Shown: positions 33,521 to 42,208, counted from the stretch's first letter. The stretch is 64,000 nt of DNA from Turneriella parva DSM 21527 (GCF_000266885.1 NC_018020.1:2480001-2544000); one strand, 5' to 3'. The notes: generated by a model from the sequence alone, not told the origin. Program-made: numbers and translations.

Positions 33521-34087
33521 CTAAAAGGAAAAACGGTAGGCCGCGCCGAGGCCTACCCAGAGTGAGGCGTTAAAGGCGCTCGTCTCTTTTTGCAGATAGC
33601 CGCCAAATTGGGTCTGTGTAATCAGTTTCAGCGCAAACGCGTCGAATTCAAACCGCAGGCCCGCCGAAAAAGTAAAGTAGGGTGAATAAAAATTTGTGGC
33701 GAACTTGTAGTCGAGGCTGTCGTCTTCATCCAGAACGGCCAGCGCGATAATAAGGGCCGTGTAAAAATCGACGCCGATAGCCGCCTCAGCTGCGATATGG
33801 TCGGTGAATGGAAACAAGAATCCGAGGTGAAAATCGGGCCGGTATTCCGATGCACCCCGCAAATAAAGCGACATCTGGTTAGTGCCGACGTAAACATTGT
33901 TATCGAAAAAATAGTTGAGCACGACCCCCGAGAAGTTGGCATTTTCATCGGGAGCGGCCACCTGGTAGCGCTCGACGCCGATCTCGAATGATTCGCGCCC
34001 ATAACTCTTTTCAGCAAAGAGGGGCATTTGGCTGAATGACAAAAGAGTCATCAGAGCTAAGGTTGCCACGCGGCGAGAACGAAACAT
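33521..34087 (-). CDS. putative outer-membrane beta-barrel protein
   Basis: A 188-residue protein with an N-terminal signal (RRVATLALMTLLSFSQMPLFA) and alternating hydrophobic/aromatic strands ending in Tyr-Arg-Phe-Ser-Phe, the C-terminal aromatic signature of barrel proteins. About eight strands fit the length. It is the third gene behind the iron-dependent alcohol dehydrogenase and the small Cys-rich secreted protein. ATG 34087 or an in-frame start at 34105 is possible; the latter would overlap the upstream stop. Confidence 0.75.
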   Translation of the reverse strand: MFRSRRVATLALMTLLSFSQMPLFAEKSYGRESFEIGVERYQVAAPDENANFSGVVLNYFFDNNVYVGTNQMSLYLRGASEYRPDFHLGFLFPFTDHIAAEAAIGVDFYTALIIALAVLDEDDSLDYKFATNFYSPYFTFSAGLRFEFDAFALKLITQTQFGGYLQKETSAFNASLWVGLGAAYRFSF

Positions 34088-34098
34088 CGTCGAGGCCT

Positions 34099-34527
34099 TC
34101 AGCACTTTAGCCCTGTTCCCAAACGCAGCCGAACCGTCGTGCCATAAAGACCTGGCTTATAAGGGTAATTTTCGAGGTAACGTGAGAAATCCGCCCTGAG
34201 CATCTTGCCCATCGGCCTGCCGCAGGCTTTGGCGACCACGAGATTGCGAATCGTCGGTTCGCCGGTGAGAGAAATGCTGAGTTCAAAGTCAGCGTAGATT
34301 GTGGTGCAAGTGCCGCAGTTCAGGCGAAGATTTTGCCGCTTCAGAATTCTCGGGTATTCGCTGCGCAGAAACTTTTCGCGCACTTCCCGCCACAGCTGCC
34401 TTTCGGGCATCCCCTTTGCATAATCGGGCTGGTACGGTGCCTCAATGATGCCCGCGGGGTCGGCCGCGAGCGGTGCGCGGCAGGCGAGAATCAACAACAG
34501 CAGTGGCAGGTGGCGAGGTATGCCCAA
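34099..34527 (-). CDS. small secreted protein, TonB C-terminal-like
   Basis: A 142-residue secreted protein with signal PRHLPLLLLILACRAPLA; the Cys in ILACRA could be a lipobox. The mature part (FELSISLTGEPTIRNLVVAKACGRPMGKMLRADFSRYLENY) resembles the TonB C-terminal / energy-transducing fold used in periplasmic adaptor proteins; I rate this as weak. A CGTC pair may form a disulfide. TTG start directly abuts the alcohol dehydrogenase stop, so co-transcription is near certain. Confidence 0.7.
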   Translation of the reverse strand: MGIPRHLPLLLLILACRAPLAADPAGIIEAPYQPDYAKGMPERQLWREVREKFLRSEYPRILKRQNLRLNCGTCTTIYADFELSISLTGEPTIRNLVVAKACGRPMGKMLRADFSRYLENYPYKPGLYGTTVRLRLGTGLKC

Positions 34528-35667
34528 TTATCCCCACGCGTTCTCGTACAGCCGCAGCGCGTCTGTTTCAGTGATTTCTCTTGGGTTATTGACGAGCAGG
34601 CGCTGCTGCAGCATTGCCTCTTTGGCCAGCATCGGCAGATCGGCGCGGGGTACGTTTAGCTGCCGCAGTGACTGCTCGATACCCGTAGCCGCGCAGAGTT
34701 CTGCGATTGCGGTGATGAAAGTCTCTGCTGATGCCGGCAGCGCCTTGGCAGAATGCAATGAGGCGCAGAGCTCTGCGTAAGGCGCTGGCGCCGTCTCGGC
34801 ATTAAACCGCAGCACATGCGCCAGCATCAGCGAATTCGAAAGTCCATGCGAGATATGGTAATGCCCGCCCAGTGGGTATGCCAGAGCATGCACAGCCGCT
34901 ACCGGCGCGTTGGCAAACGCCTGGCCCGCGAGCATCGCGCCGTAAAGCATCGCTGAACGCGCTTCGAGGTTCGTGCCATCTTGAACGGCAGTGATCAGAT
35001 GCGCAGACAAGAGCCGCAGCGCCTCGCGCGCAAGCAGGTCTGAATATTGATTCTTCTTGTGCCGGCTTGTGTATGCCTCGATTGCATGCACCATCGCGTC
35101 GATGCCGGTTGCTGCAGTCACCGGCGGCGGCAGACCGAGCGTCAGTTCTCCGTCGAGCAGCGCAACGTCGGGCAATAGTTGTGGCGACACGATACCTGTC
35201 TTGGTCGTTTCGCCGGTGGTGATAATTGCAATCTGTGTTACCTCAGAACCGGTGCCTGCAGTCGTTGGCACTTGAATGAGCGGCAGGCGGGCACCCCGCA
35301 CATTGCCGATGCCATAAATTTCGCCGATTTGCTGCTGCGACGGCACGAGCGTCGCAATCACCTTCGCGACATCCATCGAGCTGCCGCCGCCGAAACCGAT
35401 GACACCGTCGATTCTGAGCGCCCGCGCCTTCGTCACCGCTTCGAGCACCATGCCTTCTGGCGGGTCGGCGACGACGTTGTATTCGACGACAAAATCGACA
35501 TCGGCCATTTTCAGTGCATCGGTTGCACGCGTATGTAATGAGGATTCAAAAATGCCACGATCCGTCACGAGTAGAGCGCGTTTGACGCCGAGTTCACGCG
35601 CCAGCGCGCCAAGGCGGTTCACCGACCCCGGTTCTGCAACAATGCGTCGTGTGGTTTGAAAATCCAC
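34528..35667 (-). CDS. iron-containing alcohol dehydrogenase
   Basis: A 379-residue group III alcohol dehydrogenase. The NAD-binding GFGGGSSMDVAK motif is at about residues 93-104, the PTTAGTGSEVT motif at about 139, and the metal-binding Asp/His set is in DAMVHAIEAY, AVHALAYPLGGHYHISHG. It interconverts alcohols and aldehydes or ketones. GTG start at 35667 lies 10 bases after the stop of a small membrane protein gene. It heads a likely operon with the secreted protein and the outer-membrane-like gene. Confidence 0.94.
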   Translation of the reverse strand: MDFQTTRRIVAEPGSVNRLGALARELGVKRALLVTDRGIFESSLHTRATDALKMADVDFVVEYNVVADPPEGMVLEAVTKARALRIDGVIGFGGGSSMDVAKVIATLVPSQQQIGEIYGIGNVRGARLPLIQVPTTAGTGSEVTQIAIITTGETTKTGIVSPQLLPDVALLDGELTLGLPPPVTAATGIDAMVHAIEAYTSRHKKNQYSDLLAREALRLLSAHLITAVQDGTNLEARSAMLYGAMLAGQAFANAPVAAVHALAYPLGGHYHISHGLSNSLMLAHVLRFNAETAPAPYAELCASLHSAKALPASAETFITAIAELCAATGIEQSLRQLNVPRADLPMLAKEAMLQQRLLVNNPREITETDALRLYENAWG

Positions 35668-35677
35668 CGTGACTTTT

Positions 35678-35863
35678 CTATTCTGATTTCTTGCGCGTAA
35701 ATGCGCCGATCAGCGTCGTCACGGCAGCGATGCCAAACGAAAACAAAAACGGACGAATTTCGTTTTCACTCGCGCGGCCGTTGGTGAATTCAGGAAGCAT
35801 ATAGGTTGCCGCAGTTGCGGCAGTGAATAAGCCACCAAGGATAAAGAGCAGTTTCTGATTCAT
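35678..35863 (-). CDS. small membrane protein
   Basis: A 61-residue protein with two hydrophobic segments (about residues 4-22 and 38-56) and a basic tail RKKSE. No recognised family. It lies 10 bases upstream of the alcohol dehydrogenase start, so it is probably translated from the same message. Length and spacing make it a plausible real gene. Confidence 0.6.
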   Translation of the reverse strand: MNQKLLFILGGLFTAATAATYMLPEFTNGRASENEIRPFLFSFGIAAVTTLIGAFTRKKSE

Positions 35864-35924
35864 GGCTATGCGTTCGGCGTTACACGTGCGATGTCAAGCG
35901 CGTTCACCCAAATCAGATGCAACT

Positions 35925-35953
35925 GTAGAGACGCCTGTGAAGGGCGTCTCTAC
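35925..35953. repeat. GTAGAGACGC-class hairpin repeat
   Basis: Perfect 11-bp arms GTAGAGACGCC and GGCGTCTCTAC around a 7-base loop, between divergent genes. It shares its arm with the repeat at 51335 (TAGAGACGC) and is close to the core of the dapB palindrome, so these look like one repeat class. Confidence 0.75.
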
Positions 35954-35970
35954 GGAAGAATTTCAAATGA

Positions 35971-35999
35971 TTGACTGTGGCACATGTGCTAAAAATATT
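35971..35999 (+). promoter_or_regulatory. candidate sigma-70 promoter of the WG-repeat gene
   Basis: TTGACT and AATATT are separated by 17 bases. The spacer contains a perfect 10-bp palindrome GCACATGTGC (35980-35989) that could be an operator. The predicted start of transcription falls at or next to the ATG at 36005, which would give a leaderless mRNA. Confidence 0.35.
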
Positions 36000-36004
36000 T
36001 GCCT

Positions 36005-36460
36005 ATGAAAAGATTAATTGTTCTCTTTGCTGTTTTGATAGCCGCCAGCGTGACGGCAATTCTTGCCGATGACATCACGGCATACCACATCGCCCAAGGC
36101 CAAGAAGTCACCTTCAATAAATCGGGAATAGCGCATATTCTCACCAATGACGGCTGGGTTGCGATTAACCGTAAAAAGAGAGTGCTCTACAAGCCTTTCA
36201 TCTATGACAACGGCCCCGACTATGTGCAAGAAGGGCTATTGCGTTTCGTCGAAAATGGCAAGATGGGCTTTGTGAACGAAGCCGGTAAGAAAGTCATCAA
36301 GGCGCAGTTTGATTTCGTGTTTCCGTTCGAGAAAGGCAGGGCGCGCTTTTGTAACGGTTGCCAAACTATTCAAGACGGCGAACACAGCAGGCTCGACGAA
36401 AAAACCGGAACCTGGGGCGAAGTCGACAAAAAAGGTAAGGTATTTCGACAGAAACGGTGA
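36005..36460 (+). CDS. secreted WG-repeat protein
   Basis: A 151-residue secreted protein with signal MKRLIVLFAVLIAASVTA. Two to three WG-type repeats are visible: NDGWVAINRKKRVLYKPFIYD, NGKMGFVNEAGKKVIKAQFDFV and KTGTWGEVDKKGKVF. WG repeats form beta structures in bacterial surface or periplasmic proteins; most have no known ligand. ATG 36005 fits; TTG 35999 is in frame as well. Convergent with the desaturase gene through a hairpin that contains its last codons. Confidence 0.8.
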   Translation: MKRLIVLFAVLIAASVTAILADDITAYHIAQGQEVTFNKSGIAHILTNDGWVAINRKKRVLYKPFIYDNGPDYVQEGLLRFVENGKMGFVNEAGKKVIKAQFDFVFPFEKGRARFCNGCQTIQDGEHSRLDEKTGTWGEVDKKGKVFRQKR

Positions 36461-36485
36461 CGCCTATGGCGTCACCGTTTCTGTC
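36447..36485. terminator. perfect 18-bp hairpin shared by two convergent stop regions
   Basis: GACAGAAACGGTGACGCC (36447-36464) and its exact complement (36468-36485) with loop TAT. The WG-repeat stop and the desaturase stop lie in opposite arms, so each protein's last residues (RQKR and TVTP) are encoded by hairpin DNA. No U tract. Confidence 0.8.
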
Positions 36486-37345
36486 ATCTTCAGATTCTTT
36501 GTGGTGAGTCCCTTGCCGTCGGGTCGCCAACCCGGTCTTGCAAAAAGAAATCCTACTACATCTTTAAGGCTGCGCGACGTATGCAAGTCTTTCAGAACTT
36601 TAATCCATTCGTGAAACGCGATCTTGAATGGGTTGTTTGACTTTACCTGCGTGATCAATCCATAGCGGCAAGGGTCTTTTTCGTCTTCGGCGACGAATGT
36701 GCCGAACATACGGTCGAAGATGATCACAACGCCGCCATAGTTGCAGTCGAGGTATTGCGCGTTGGTTGAATGGTGCACGCGGTGGTGTGACGGGGTGTTG
36801 AAGAAATATTCGAACCAACCGAGCTTGGGTATCAGTTCAGTGTGCAGCCAGAACTGGTAGAGCAGGTTGATGCCGAGCATCATGAAGACGATCTTGGCAT
36901 CGTAGCCGAGCACGATGAGCGGTGCGAAAAAGAAGTAGCTGCCGGTAATGTGGCCTGTCCAGCCAAGGCGATAGGCCGCTGAAAAATTCAGGTGTTCGGG
37001 CGAATGGTGCACTGCATGCGTGGCCCAAAACCAGCGCACCTCATGGCTCGCGCGGTGAAACCAATAATAGCAAAATTCGAGCCCCCAAAAGAGCCCGACC
37101 CAATGGTACCATTTATCCATGGTGAATCGCCACGGGCGAATTGTCTCAAACCAAAGAAAGAGACCGCCTGTTACCATAGTTGCGAGCACGACACTGGTGC
37201 GGTAGCCGACCGCAACGCCGATCGAAGCGGCGCTCTCTTTCCACGCGAAGTCACGTTTTGTGAGCCGCCGGTAAATCAGCGCCTCGACGAGCGCCAGAAT
37301 GAGCAGCACGGGAAAGGCATAGACGAGAAATTTCTGTTTTTCCAT
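36464..37345 (-). CDS. sterol desaturase / fatty acid hydroxylase family protein
   Basis: A 293-residue integral membrane protein of the di-iron fatty acid hydroxylase superfamily. Four to five hydrophobic segments are visible, and all His clusters are present: HRASH near residue 97, HAVHHS near 110 and HHRVHH near 188, with a further His in TELI context. It probably hydroxylates or desaturates a lipid, possibly a membrane alkyl chain; specificity is unknown. ATG 37345 gives the natural start with an N-terminal membrane helix. Confidence 0.92.
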   Translation of the reverse strand: MEKQKFLVYAFPVLLILALVEALIYRRLTKRDFAWKESAASIGVAVGYRTSVVLATMVTGGLFLWFETIRPWRFTMDKWYHWVGLFWGLEFCYYWFHRASHEVRWFWATHAVHHSPEHLNFSAAYRLGWTGHITGSYFFFAPLIVLGYDAKIVFMMLGINLLYQFWLHTELIPKLGWFEYFFNTPSHHRVHHSTNAQYLDCNYGGVVIIFDRMFGTFVAEDEKDPCRYGLITQVKSNNPFKIAFHEWIKVLKDLHTSRSLKDVVGFLFARPGWRPDGKGLTTKNLKMTETVTP

Positions 37346-37437
37346 CGTTCAGCCTAACACATTTTTTTCTGCTTCGCTACACGATTATCACCAAAGCCTT
37401 GACGATTTCAAAATTGTGAATACATTTTGCCCCATAT

Positions 37438-37980
37438 TCACTCTTTTTGCAGCATTTCAGCCAGCGCAAGCATGGTGTTCCAGTTGCGTGCTGTCCCCGT
37501 GACATTGAGCTGCCTTTCAATAACGTTCAGATTCAACTTGCTTTTGCCAGAGCCATTAGGGTAGATGAGGTAGAGCTCGCATCCCTTCAGGGCAAATTCT
37601 TCGCCACTGCGGCAATATGCCCTGAGCGCGGTTTCCGGCGCCGAAGTTGCAGTTTCGCTTAGCAGGGTAACAAACATGAATTTTGCAGGAACTTCTGCGC
37701 GCTTCAGAAAGGGGTTGGATTTCAGAATCTTCTGCCACTCCGCTGCGTTACGAATTATCACGCTCACATCAAAACCAAAGGCCTTTTTGATGCCGGCCTC
37801 GAGCGCTGCTGAAAGTTTACCCGCATTCCGCTCGGGCGACGAAAAAACAACATTGCCGCTCTGGATATAAGTTTCAACGTCTTGTAGCTTCATTTTCTCA
37901 AACACCGCCTTCAGGTCGGTCATTTTGATTTTCTTCTGGCCACTGACGTTAATGCCACGAAGTAATGAGATGTAGCGCAT
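37438..37980 (-). CDS. DUF1697 family protein
   Basis: A 180-residue cytoplasmic protein that fits DUF1697 throughout: MRYISLLRGINVSGQKKIKM at the start, YIQSGNVVFSS near residue 40, and the ending NWNTMLALAEML. Its function is unknown. The frame is open upstream to 38052, but ATG 37980 gives the family start. A small open frame precedes it. Confidence 0.92.
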   Translation of the reverse strand: MRYISLLRGINVSGQKKIKMTDLKAVFEKMKLQDVETYIQSGNVVFSSPERNAGKLSAALEAGIKKAFGFDVSVIIRNAAEWQKILKSNPFLKRAEVPAKFMFVTLLSETATSAPETALRAYCRSGEEFALKGCELYLIYPNGSGKSKLNLNVIERQLNVTGTARNWNTMLALAEMLQKE

Positions 37981-37996
37981 TTGCCCTCTTTGTCGC

Positions 37997-38140
37997 TTAG
38001 AAAACCGCCTGAGCGAGCGCACCGGCGCCCAAAACACCGATACAGATATCAATGCTCAGAACTTCAATGTCGAAGCGAATGGACTGCCTTTGGATATTTT
38101 CGCCATTGGGTTTCATTTCGCTCTGGTTCTGATTGCTCAA
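37997..38140 (-). CDS. possible small ORF
   Basis: A 47-codon frame (TTG start, or 39 codons from ATG 38116) between the epimerase stop and the DUF1697 start. The predicted peptide has a polar N-terminal half and a short hydrophobic end (DICIGVLGAGALAQAVF) that might enter a membrane. Only position and spacing support it; it may be untranslated leader. Confidence 0.25.
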   Translation of the reverse strand: MSNQNQSEMKPNGENIQRQSIRFDIEVLSIDICIGVLGAGALAQAVF

Positions 38141-38150
38141 TCGGTTCGAC

Positions 38151-39110
38151 TTATCTGTATTTCTGCTGAATCAACCGCTGCAGGTAAGGTAAAAATTCTT
38201 TAAACACCATACCGAATTCGCGCCGCGCTTTGTCATTGCGGTAAAATGAATAACGACTCGAGGCCCGCACCATTTCACCGGTAAAGGGGGGCTCTTTGCC
38301 GAAGACACTGAAGCCTTTTTCGGCAATACCCGCTACGACCGAAGTCACGCCTTCGACTAGTGGTATCGCCGGCGCAGGTACATTCAGCTCCGAGGCGATG
38401 AATTCAAACAGCGCGCGGTACGTCAGGTTTTCTGCTCCCAGAATATAACACTCCCCAGGTCTGCCTTTTCGGTACGCCATGATATGCCCCTCGACGACGT
38501 CTTCGAGTGCAACGCAGTTCGTGCCGCCCGTGGGGTATGCCGGCATTTGTTTGGCGCGAATAAGCTCAATGTATCGGTTCGCATTCATGCCCGCGGCACC
38601 CGCGCCCCCGAAAACCGTGCCGGGATTCACAATCGTCGCAGGCAATGCCGAAGTCCGTACCATATCGATGACCAGATTCTGCGCTTCATGTTTTGTCTCC
38701 ATGTAGCTCACGTCGAGCGGCCCCCAATTGTAGGGGGTTGTCTCGTCGCCGACTTCGGTTTCAGACCGCGCATAGCCGAAAGTGTTTATCGTGCTCGTAT
38801 AAACAATTTTCGGCACGGCGAGGCGCAGCGCCGTGCGCATAACATTGCGTGTGCCCTCAACGTTAACGAGCCTCTGCCATTCGCGCTTGCCTTTCCAAAA
38901 ACCGACGATCGCAGCGACATGAAAGACCGCATCGACACCGCGCATCGCGCGTTCGACATCTTGTTCAACCAAAATGTCGCCTTCAACGTATTCGCAGAAA
39001 AGGTCACCCTTACGCACATCGAGAATGCGTACGCGATGCCCGTCATTCTGCAGCCGCTCGGCCAGCGCGCGGCCGAGATAGCCGGTACCCCCCGTAACGA
39101 GGCACTGCAT
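38151..39110 (-). CDS. NAD(P)-dependent epimerase / 3-beta-HSD-like reductase
   Basis: A 319-residue extended short-chain dehydrogenase. Cofactor motif TGGTGYLG is at residues 6-13, DAVFHVAAIVG near 60, and the catalytic Tyr/Lys pair lies in SYMETKHEAQ near 140. The later segment (GGTNCVALEDVVEGHIMAYRKG) resembles dihydroflavonol reductase and 3-beta-hydroxysteroid dehydrogenase relatives. Substrate unknown. ATG 39110 is the likely start; TTG 39113 is immediately upstream. A G-rich run follows the start region at 39147-39153. Confidence 0.92.
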   Translation of the reverse strand: MQCLVTGGTGYLGRALAERLQNDGHRVRILDVRKGDLFCEYVEGDILVEQDVERAMRGVDAVFHVAAIVGFWKGKREWQRLVNVEGTRNVMRTALRLAVPKIVYTSTINTFGYARSETEVGDETTPYNWGPLDVSYMETKHEAQNLVIDMVRTSALPATIVNPGTVFGGAGAAGMNANRYIELIRAKQMPAYPTGGTNCVALEDVVEGHIMAYRKGRPGECYILGAENLTYRALFEFIASELNVPAPAIPLVEGVTSVVAGIAEKGFSVFGKEPPFTGEMVRASSRYSFYRNDKARREFGMVFKEFLPYLQRLIQQKYR

Positions 39111-39182
39111 CAACGAGGTACCTCGCGGCCGTTCATGGGCGCCATGGGGGGGGGCGGTGCGCAGAATGTAAAGCGGCTTTCA

Positions 39183-40229
39183 TCAGTTGTCGTGCGCGCG
39201 CCGGCGGTATTCGCCGGGTGAAATGCCGGTGGCTTCTTTAAACGCCCGGTTGAAGGGGGCAGGCGAAGGGTAGCCCAGATCGAGCGCCAGGTGAATCAGC
39301 GGGTAGGCAGAGTTCTCGGGCGCTTCGAGAAACTTCTTCGCGGCCCGCATGCGGTAGAAGTTCAGATATTCATTGAAATTGCGGTAACCGAGACCGTTGT
39401 TGATCGCCCGGCGCAGTTTGTATTCCTGCACGCCGAGTTTGGTCGCCAGCGCCGTGACAGTCAGACCCTCGGTGCGAAAGAGCTCATCGGTTTCCATTGC
39501 AGCGAGCGCTTTCGCCACGATAGTCTGGTCTGCATCGCTCATAGCAGAGGCGGATTTTTCACGTGCTGTGAACATGTCGCGCCACAGCACATCACCCCAC
39601 GTCACGGTAACCAGCGCGCCGCCAAATATGACACCCAGAGAAATCATGTCAGAGATCGATCCGAAATTGAGTGGCCTGAGAACAGCGGCCGAAAGCAGAG
39701 CGTGCACGATAATCACTGCCGTGCCCACAAGCACGTAGGCCCGAAGGCGGCGCCGCGGCTCAACCAGGTCGTTGCGGTTTGTGCGCAGAACAACTGCGAG
39801 CGCATGGAAGACGAACGCCAGAGTGTAGAAGAAATTTGGCAAAAGCCTCGGCAGCTCTTCAGCGCTGTAACCTGCGAATACGTTGGTGAGCGGACGATCG
39901 TAAGCAATGCAACCGGCGACGATAAATTTGCCGGCGATCGCCAGAATGTGCCACCAGCGCAAGCGAAAGCGATCTTCAAACAGAACGTTTGCCGTGAGCC
40001 AGAAAAACACCGGCTGTGCCACAATGAGTGCAAGTAGGGTGATGCGCAGTGCACGCGGCATCGGCGAGCTGTTCAACAGCCAGCTCACCAGATAAGCCTG
40101 GCTGCAAAGCACAAGCCCAAAAGCATAGCCCCCGCGCGCAGTCGGCAAAGATGGCGCGAGCCTGAGCAGCATCACTGTCAGCAGCGTGATGCTGGCGATG
40201 AGCAGCGTGGGCTGGTAGCTCTCAGGCAA
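39183..40229 (-). CDS. membrane-embedded AraC-family regulator
   Basis: A 348-residue protein with six to seven hydrophobic segments in residues 5-230 and an AraC-type double helix-turn-helix at about 245-345 (LTVTALATKLGVQEYKLRRAIN, then HLALDLGYPSPAPFNRAFKEATGISPGEYRR). DNA binding thus takes place while the protein is anchored, a layout known in Bacteroidetes, spirochaetes and some actinobacteria. The TTG start overlaps the last codons of the flavoprotein gene by 8 bases, so the two are translationally linked. The membrane part may sense a lipophilic or redox signal tied to the flavoprotein; this is inference. Confidence 0.92.
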   Translation of the reverse strand: MPESYQPTLLIASITLLTVMLLRLAPSLPTARGGYAFGLVLCSQAYLVSWLLNSSPMPRALRITLLALIVAQPVFFWLTANVLFEDRFRLRWWHILAIAGKFIVAGCIAYDRPLTNVFAGYSAEELPRLLPNFFYTLAFVFHALAVVLRTNRNDLVEPRRRLRAYVLVGTAVIIVHALLSAAVLRPLNFGSISDMISLGVIFGGALVTVTWGDVLWRDMFTAREKSASAMSDADQTIVAKALAAMETDELFRTEGLTVTALATKLGVQEYKLRRAINNGLGYRNFNEYLNFYRMRAAKKFLEAPENSAYPLIHLALDLGYPSPAPFNRAFKEATGISPGEYRRRAHDN

Positions 40230-42129
40230 AATAATCGCGCCAGTACCTGGTCAGAAACAGATTCTGCGGGTCGTGCTTGCGGCGCAGCTTGACGAAGTCA
40301 TCCCAGCGCGGGTATTGCTGGCGCATATATTCACGGCCCGTATCGGAATCTGCGGGAGGCAGAAATTTGCCCCAGTGGGGCCGAAAGCCAAACGGCTTCA
40401 AAAGTTTCCAGAACTGCGGATAAAAAGTTTTCGCAGGGTTACCGGCATTGCGGGCAAACCAGAAAACGTCGATACGCACGACGTTTTGGTTGTACGCGGG
40501 GCTGAGCCAGAATCTGCTGCGCTTGGCTGCATAAATTTCGCAGGCGTATGTGCCAGTGGCTGAGAGACCGTTTTTTTCATAGTGTTGCAGCAGAGCGTTC
40601 ATCACTGCTTCGGTCTTCTCTATGGGTATCCAGAGTTCGGTGAATTCGGTTGGCATCAGATTGTCGCGCATCTGGTTATCCATCGGCAGCGAATTGTAAT
40701 AGTGATCCCAGAACTTTTGCGGCCCTGGGGGCTTGGCGTCGGCGTCATTCACGACGAACAGATTGAGAACCTTGGTGAGAATCCAGCTGAGGTGCTTGTT
40801 GAGAAAACGGCCGAGTGCGCCGAGTTTCGACAGGTTGCCAATCAGCGTGTAGAAGAGGCTTGCTCCGATTTCGGCCAGCAGGGTGTTTTCACCCAGTTCG
40901 AGGTAGGGCTTGGGCTTGAATGGGTTTTTGCCCGGGCCGTTCGGTGGGTTTGTTTCTTTATTATAATCGCTCCTGGTCATACGTCTAGCCTGCCAGACGA
41001 CTGCTTTGCGTACACCTTTCTGAGGCCACCACATCATGCGCATATACTCGGTGTCGGTCATAAACTTTTGCAGTGAGGGTCGCGCTTTGTCACCCTTGCC
41101 GAACAGATCGATCGCAGCGCCCGTATCATACGTGGTCGCTTCTTGGCCGACAATATCGTATTTCGGTACGCATTGGAATGTGACGGTTGAAATGACTCCC
41201 AGTAATCCCATGGAAACACCCACGGCGTTAAATAGGTCTATGTTGCGGTCACGACTTGCAGTCTGAATTTCACCGTTGCCGTCGATAAAGCGAAAGGCGT
41301 AGATGGCGTCGTCGATTGAGTACTTTACAGATCCGCCTGATGAGCCGGTCATCAGAAAACCAGCAACGGTCTGGTGAGTAATGCCGCCGAGATCAGGCAG
41401 CGCCCAACCCATCGCATCCAGTTTATAGAGCAGGCTGCGTTCCCAGATTGCTTTTTGTGCCGGGTCGAACGGGTCGGCCCCGAGGTGGCAACCCGCCTGA
41501 ACTTCAACGCGGCGCGTTTTGGGGTCGACAGCAACGATTTCGTCGTAATCACTCATGTAGAGGTTCATTTCGTTGCCGGCCTTCAACCAGGTTTTGAATT
41601 TGTCGGTAAAAATTGCCTTGTCGACGGAATGCGCAGAGCCGCGTACCCGTACCTGCATTTTTTTCGTGCGCGCCTGATTCACGGCCGCGAGTATATCGTC
41701 TTCGCTTGCGATGATCGTGAATACTTTGAGTTCGTCGAGTCGCAGAAGCGCGAATAAGAAGAGAAGCCAGACCGTAGCGAACACCGCTGCACCGCCATAC
41801 CCCCAACCGTTAAATACTCCCGTATATGCGGCATAGGCGAGCACACAAGCCGAGATGCCGTCAACAACCAGGCTTCCATAGAGAAAACTCTTGCGCACGG
41901 CGTTGTCAGTCGTGTTGGCCGAACCGAGAAAAAAGATGCCATTCATGACTAGCATACCGCCATAGAGGCGCATTAGTACCAGAGCATCATCGCCGGCCGG
42001 TGAGCCCAGAAACTGTAATATGTTTCTGCCGAAGAAGAAAAAAAGCGGACCCAGAACGATGGTCAAAATACCGTCAAGAATCAGAACTGTGCGTACCTGC
42101 ATCGGCGAATGTTGGCTAAGCGCTGCCAT
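40222..42129 (-). CDS. FAD-linked sugar-lactone oxidase-like protein with N-terminal membrane domain
   Basis: A 635-residue fusion. Residues about 15-130 form four hydrophobic helices (LILDGILTIVLGPLFFF, GMLVMNGIFFLG, SLVVDGISACVLAYAAY, AVFATVWLLFLFALL). Residues about 150-330 are a PCMH-type FAD domain, with VRGSAHSVDKA as the pyrophosphate loop (the His could carry the flavin) and GGITHQTVAGFLMTGSSGG. The C-terminal part ends with FRPHWGKFLPP and KLRRKHDPQNLFL, as in D-arabinono-/L-gulono-lactone oxidases. Such enzymes make ascorbate-like acids and H2O2 or pass electrons to quinone; the membrane part would favour a quinone partner here. ATG 42129 is chosen; MQVRT 24 bases on is an alternative. 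Confidence 0.85.
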   Translation of the reverse strand: MAALSQHSPMQVRTVLILDGILTIVLGPLFFFFGRNILQFLGSPAGDDALVLMRLYGGMLVMNGIFFLGSANTTDNAVRKSFLYGSLVVDGISACVLAYAAYTGVFNGWGYGGAAVFATVWLLFLFALLRLDELKVFTIIASEDDILAAVNQARTKKMQVRVRGSAHSVDKAIFTDKFKTWLKAGNEMNLYMSDYDEIVAVDPKTRRVEVQAGCHLGADPFDPAQKAIWERSLLYKLDAMGWALPDLGGITHQTVAGFLMTGSSGGSVKYSIDDAIYAFRFIDGNGEIQTASRDRNIDLFNAVGVSMGLLGVISTVTFQCVPKYDIVGQEATTYDTGAAIDLFGKGDKARPSLQKFMTDTEYMRMMWWPQKGVRKAVVWQARRMTRSDYNKETNPPNGPGKNPFKPKPYLELGENTLLAEIGASLFYTLIGNLSKLGALGRFLNKHLSWILTKVLNLFVVNDADAKPPGPQKFWDHYYNSLPMDNQMRDNLMPTEFTELWIPIEKTEAVMNALLQHYEKNGLSATGTYACEIYAAKRSRFWLSPAYNQNVVRIDVFWFARNAGNPAKTFYPQFWKLLKPFGFRPHWGKFLPPADSDTGREYMRQQYPRWDDFVKLRRKHDPQNLFLTRYWRDYFA

Positions 42130-42208
42130 TGTCGACCAGATTTCGCAGCGTTGCAAAACAACCTTTAGAATAACTTGACGCAGGGCTCATGAATTTGCTT
42201 TTACGTGA

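Noticed and set aside
39147-39153. Run of seven G as a phase-variation tract
   Set aside because: It lies between genes, upstream of the epimerase start on the minus strand, and is too short and isolated to argue for slippage control.
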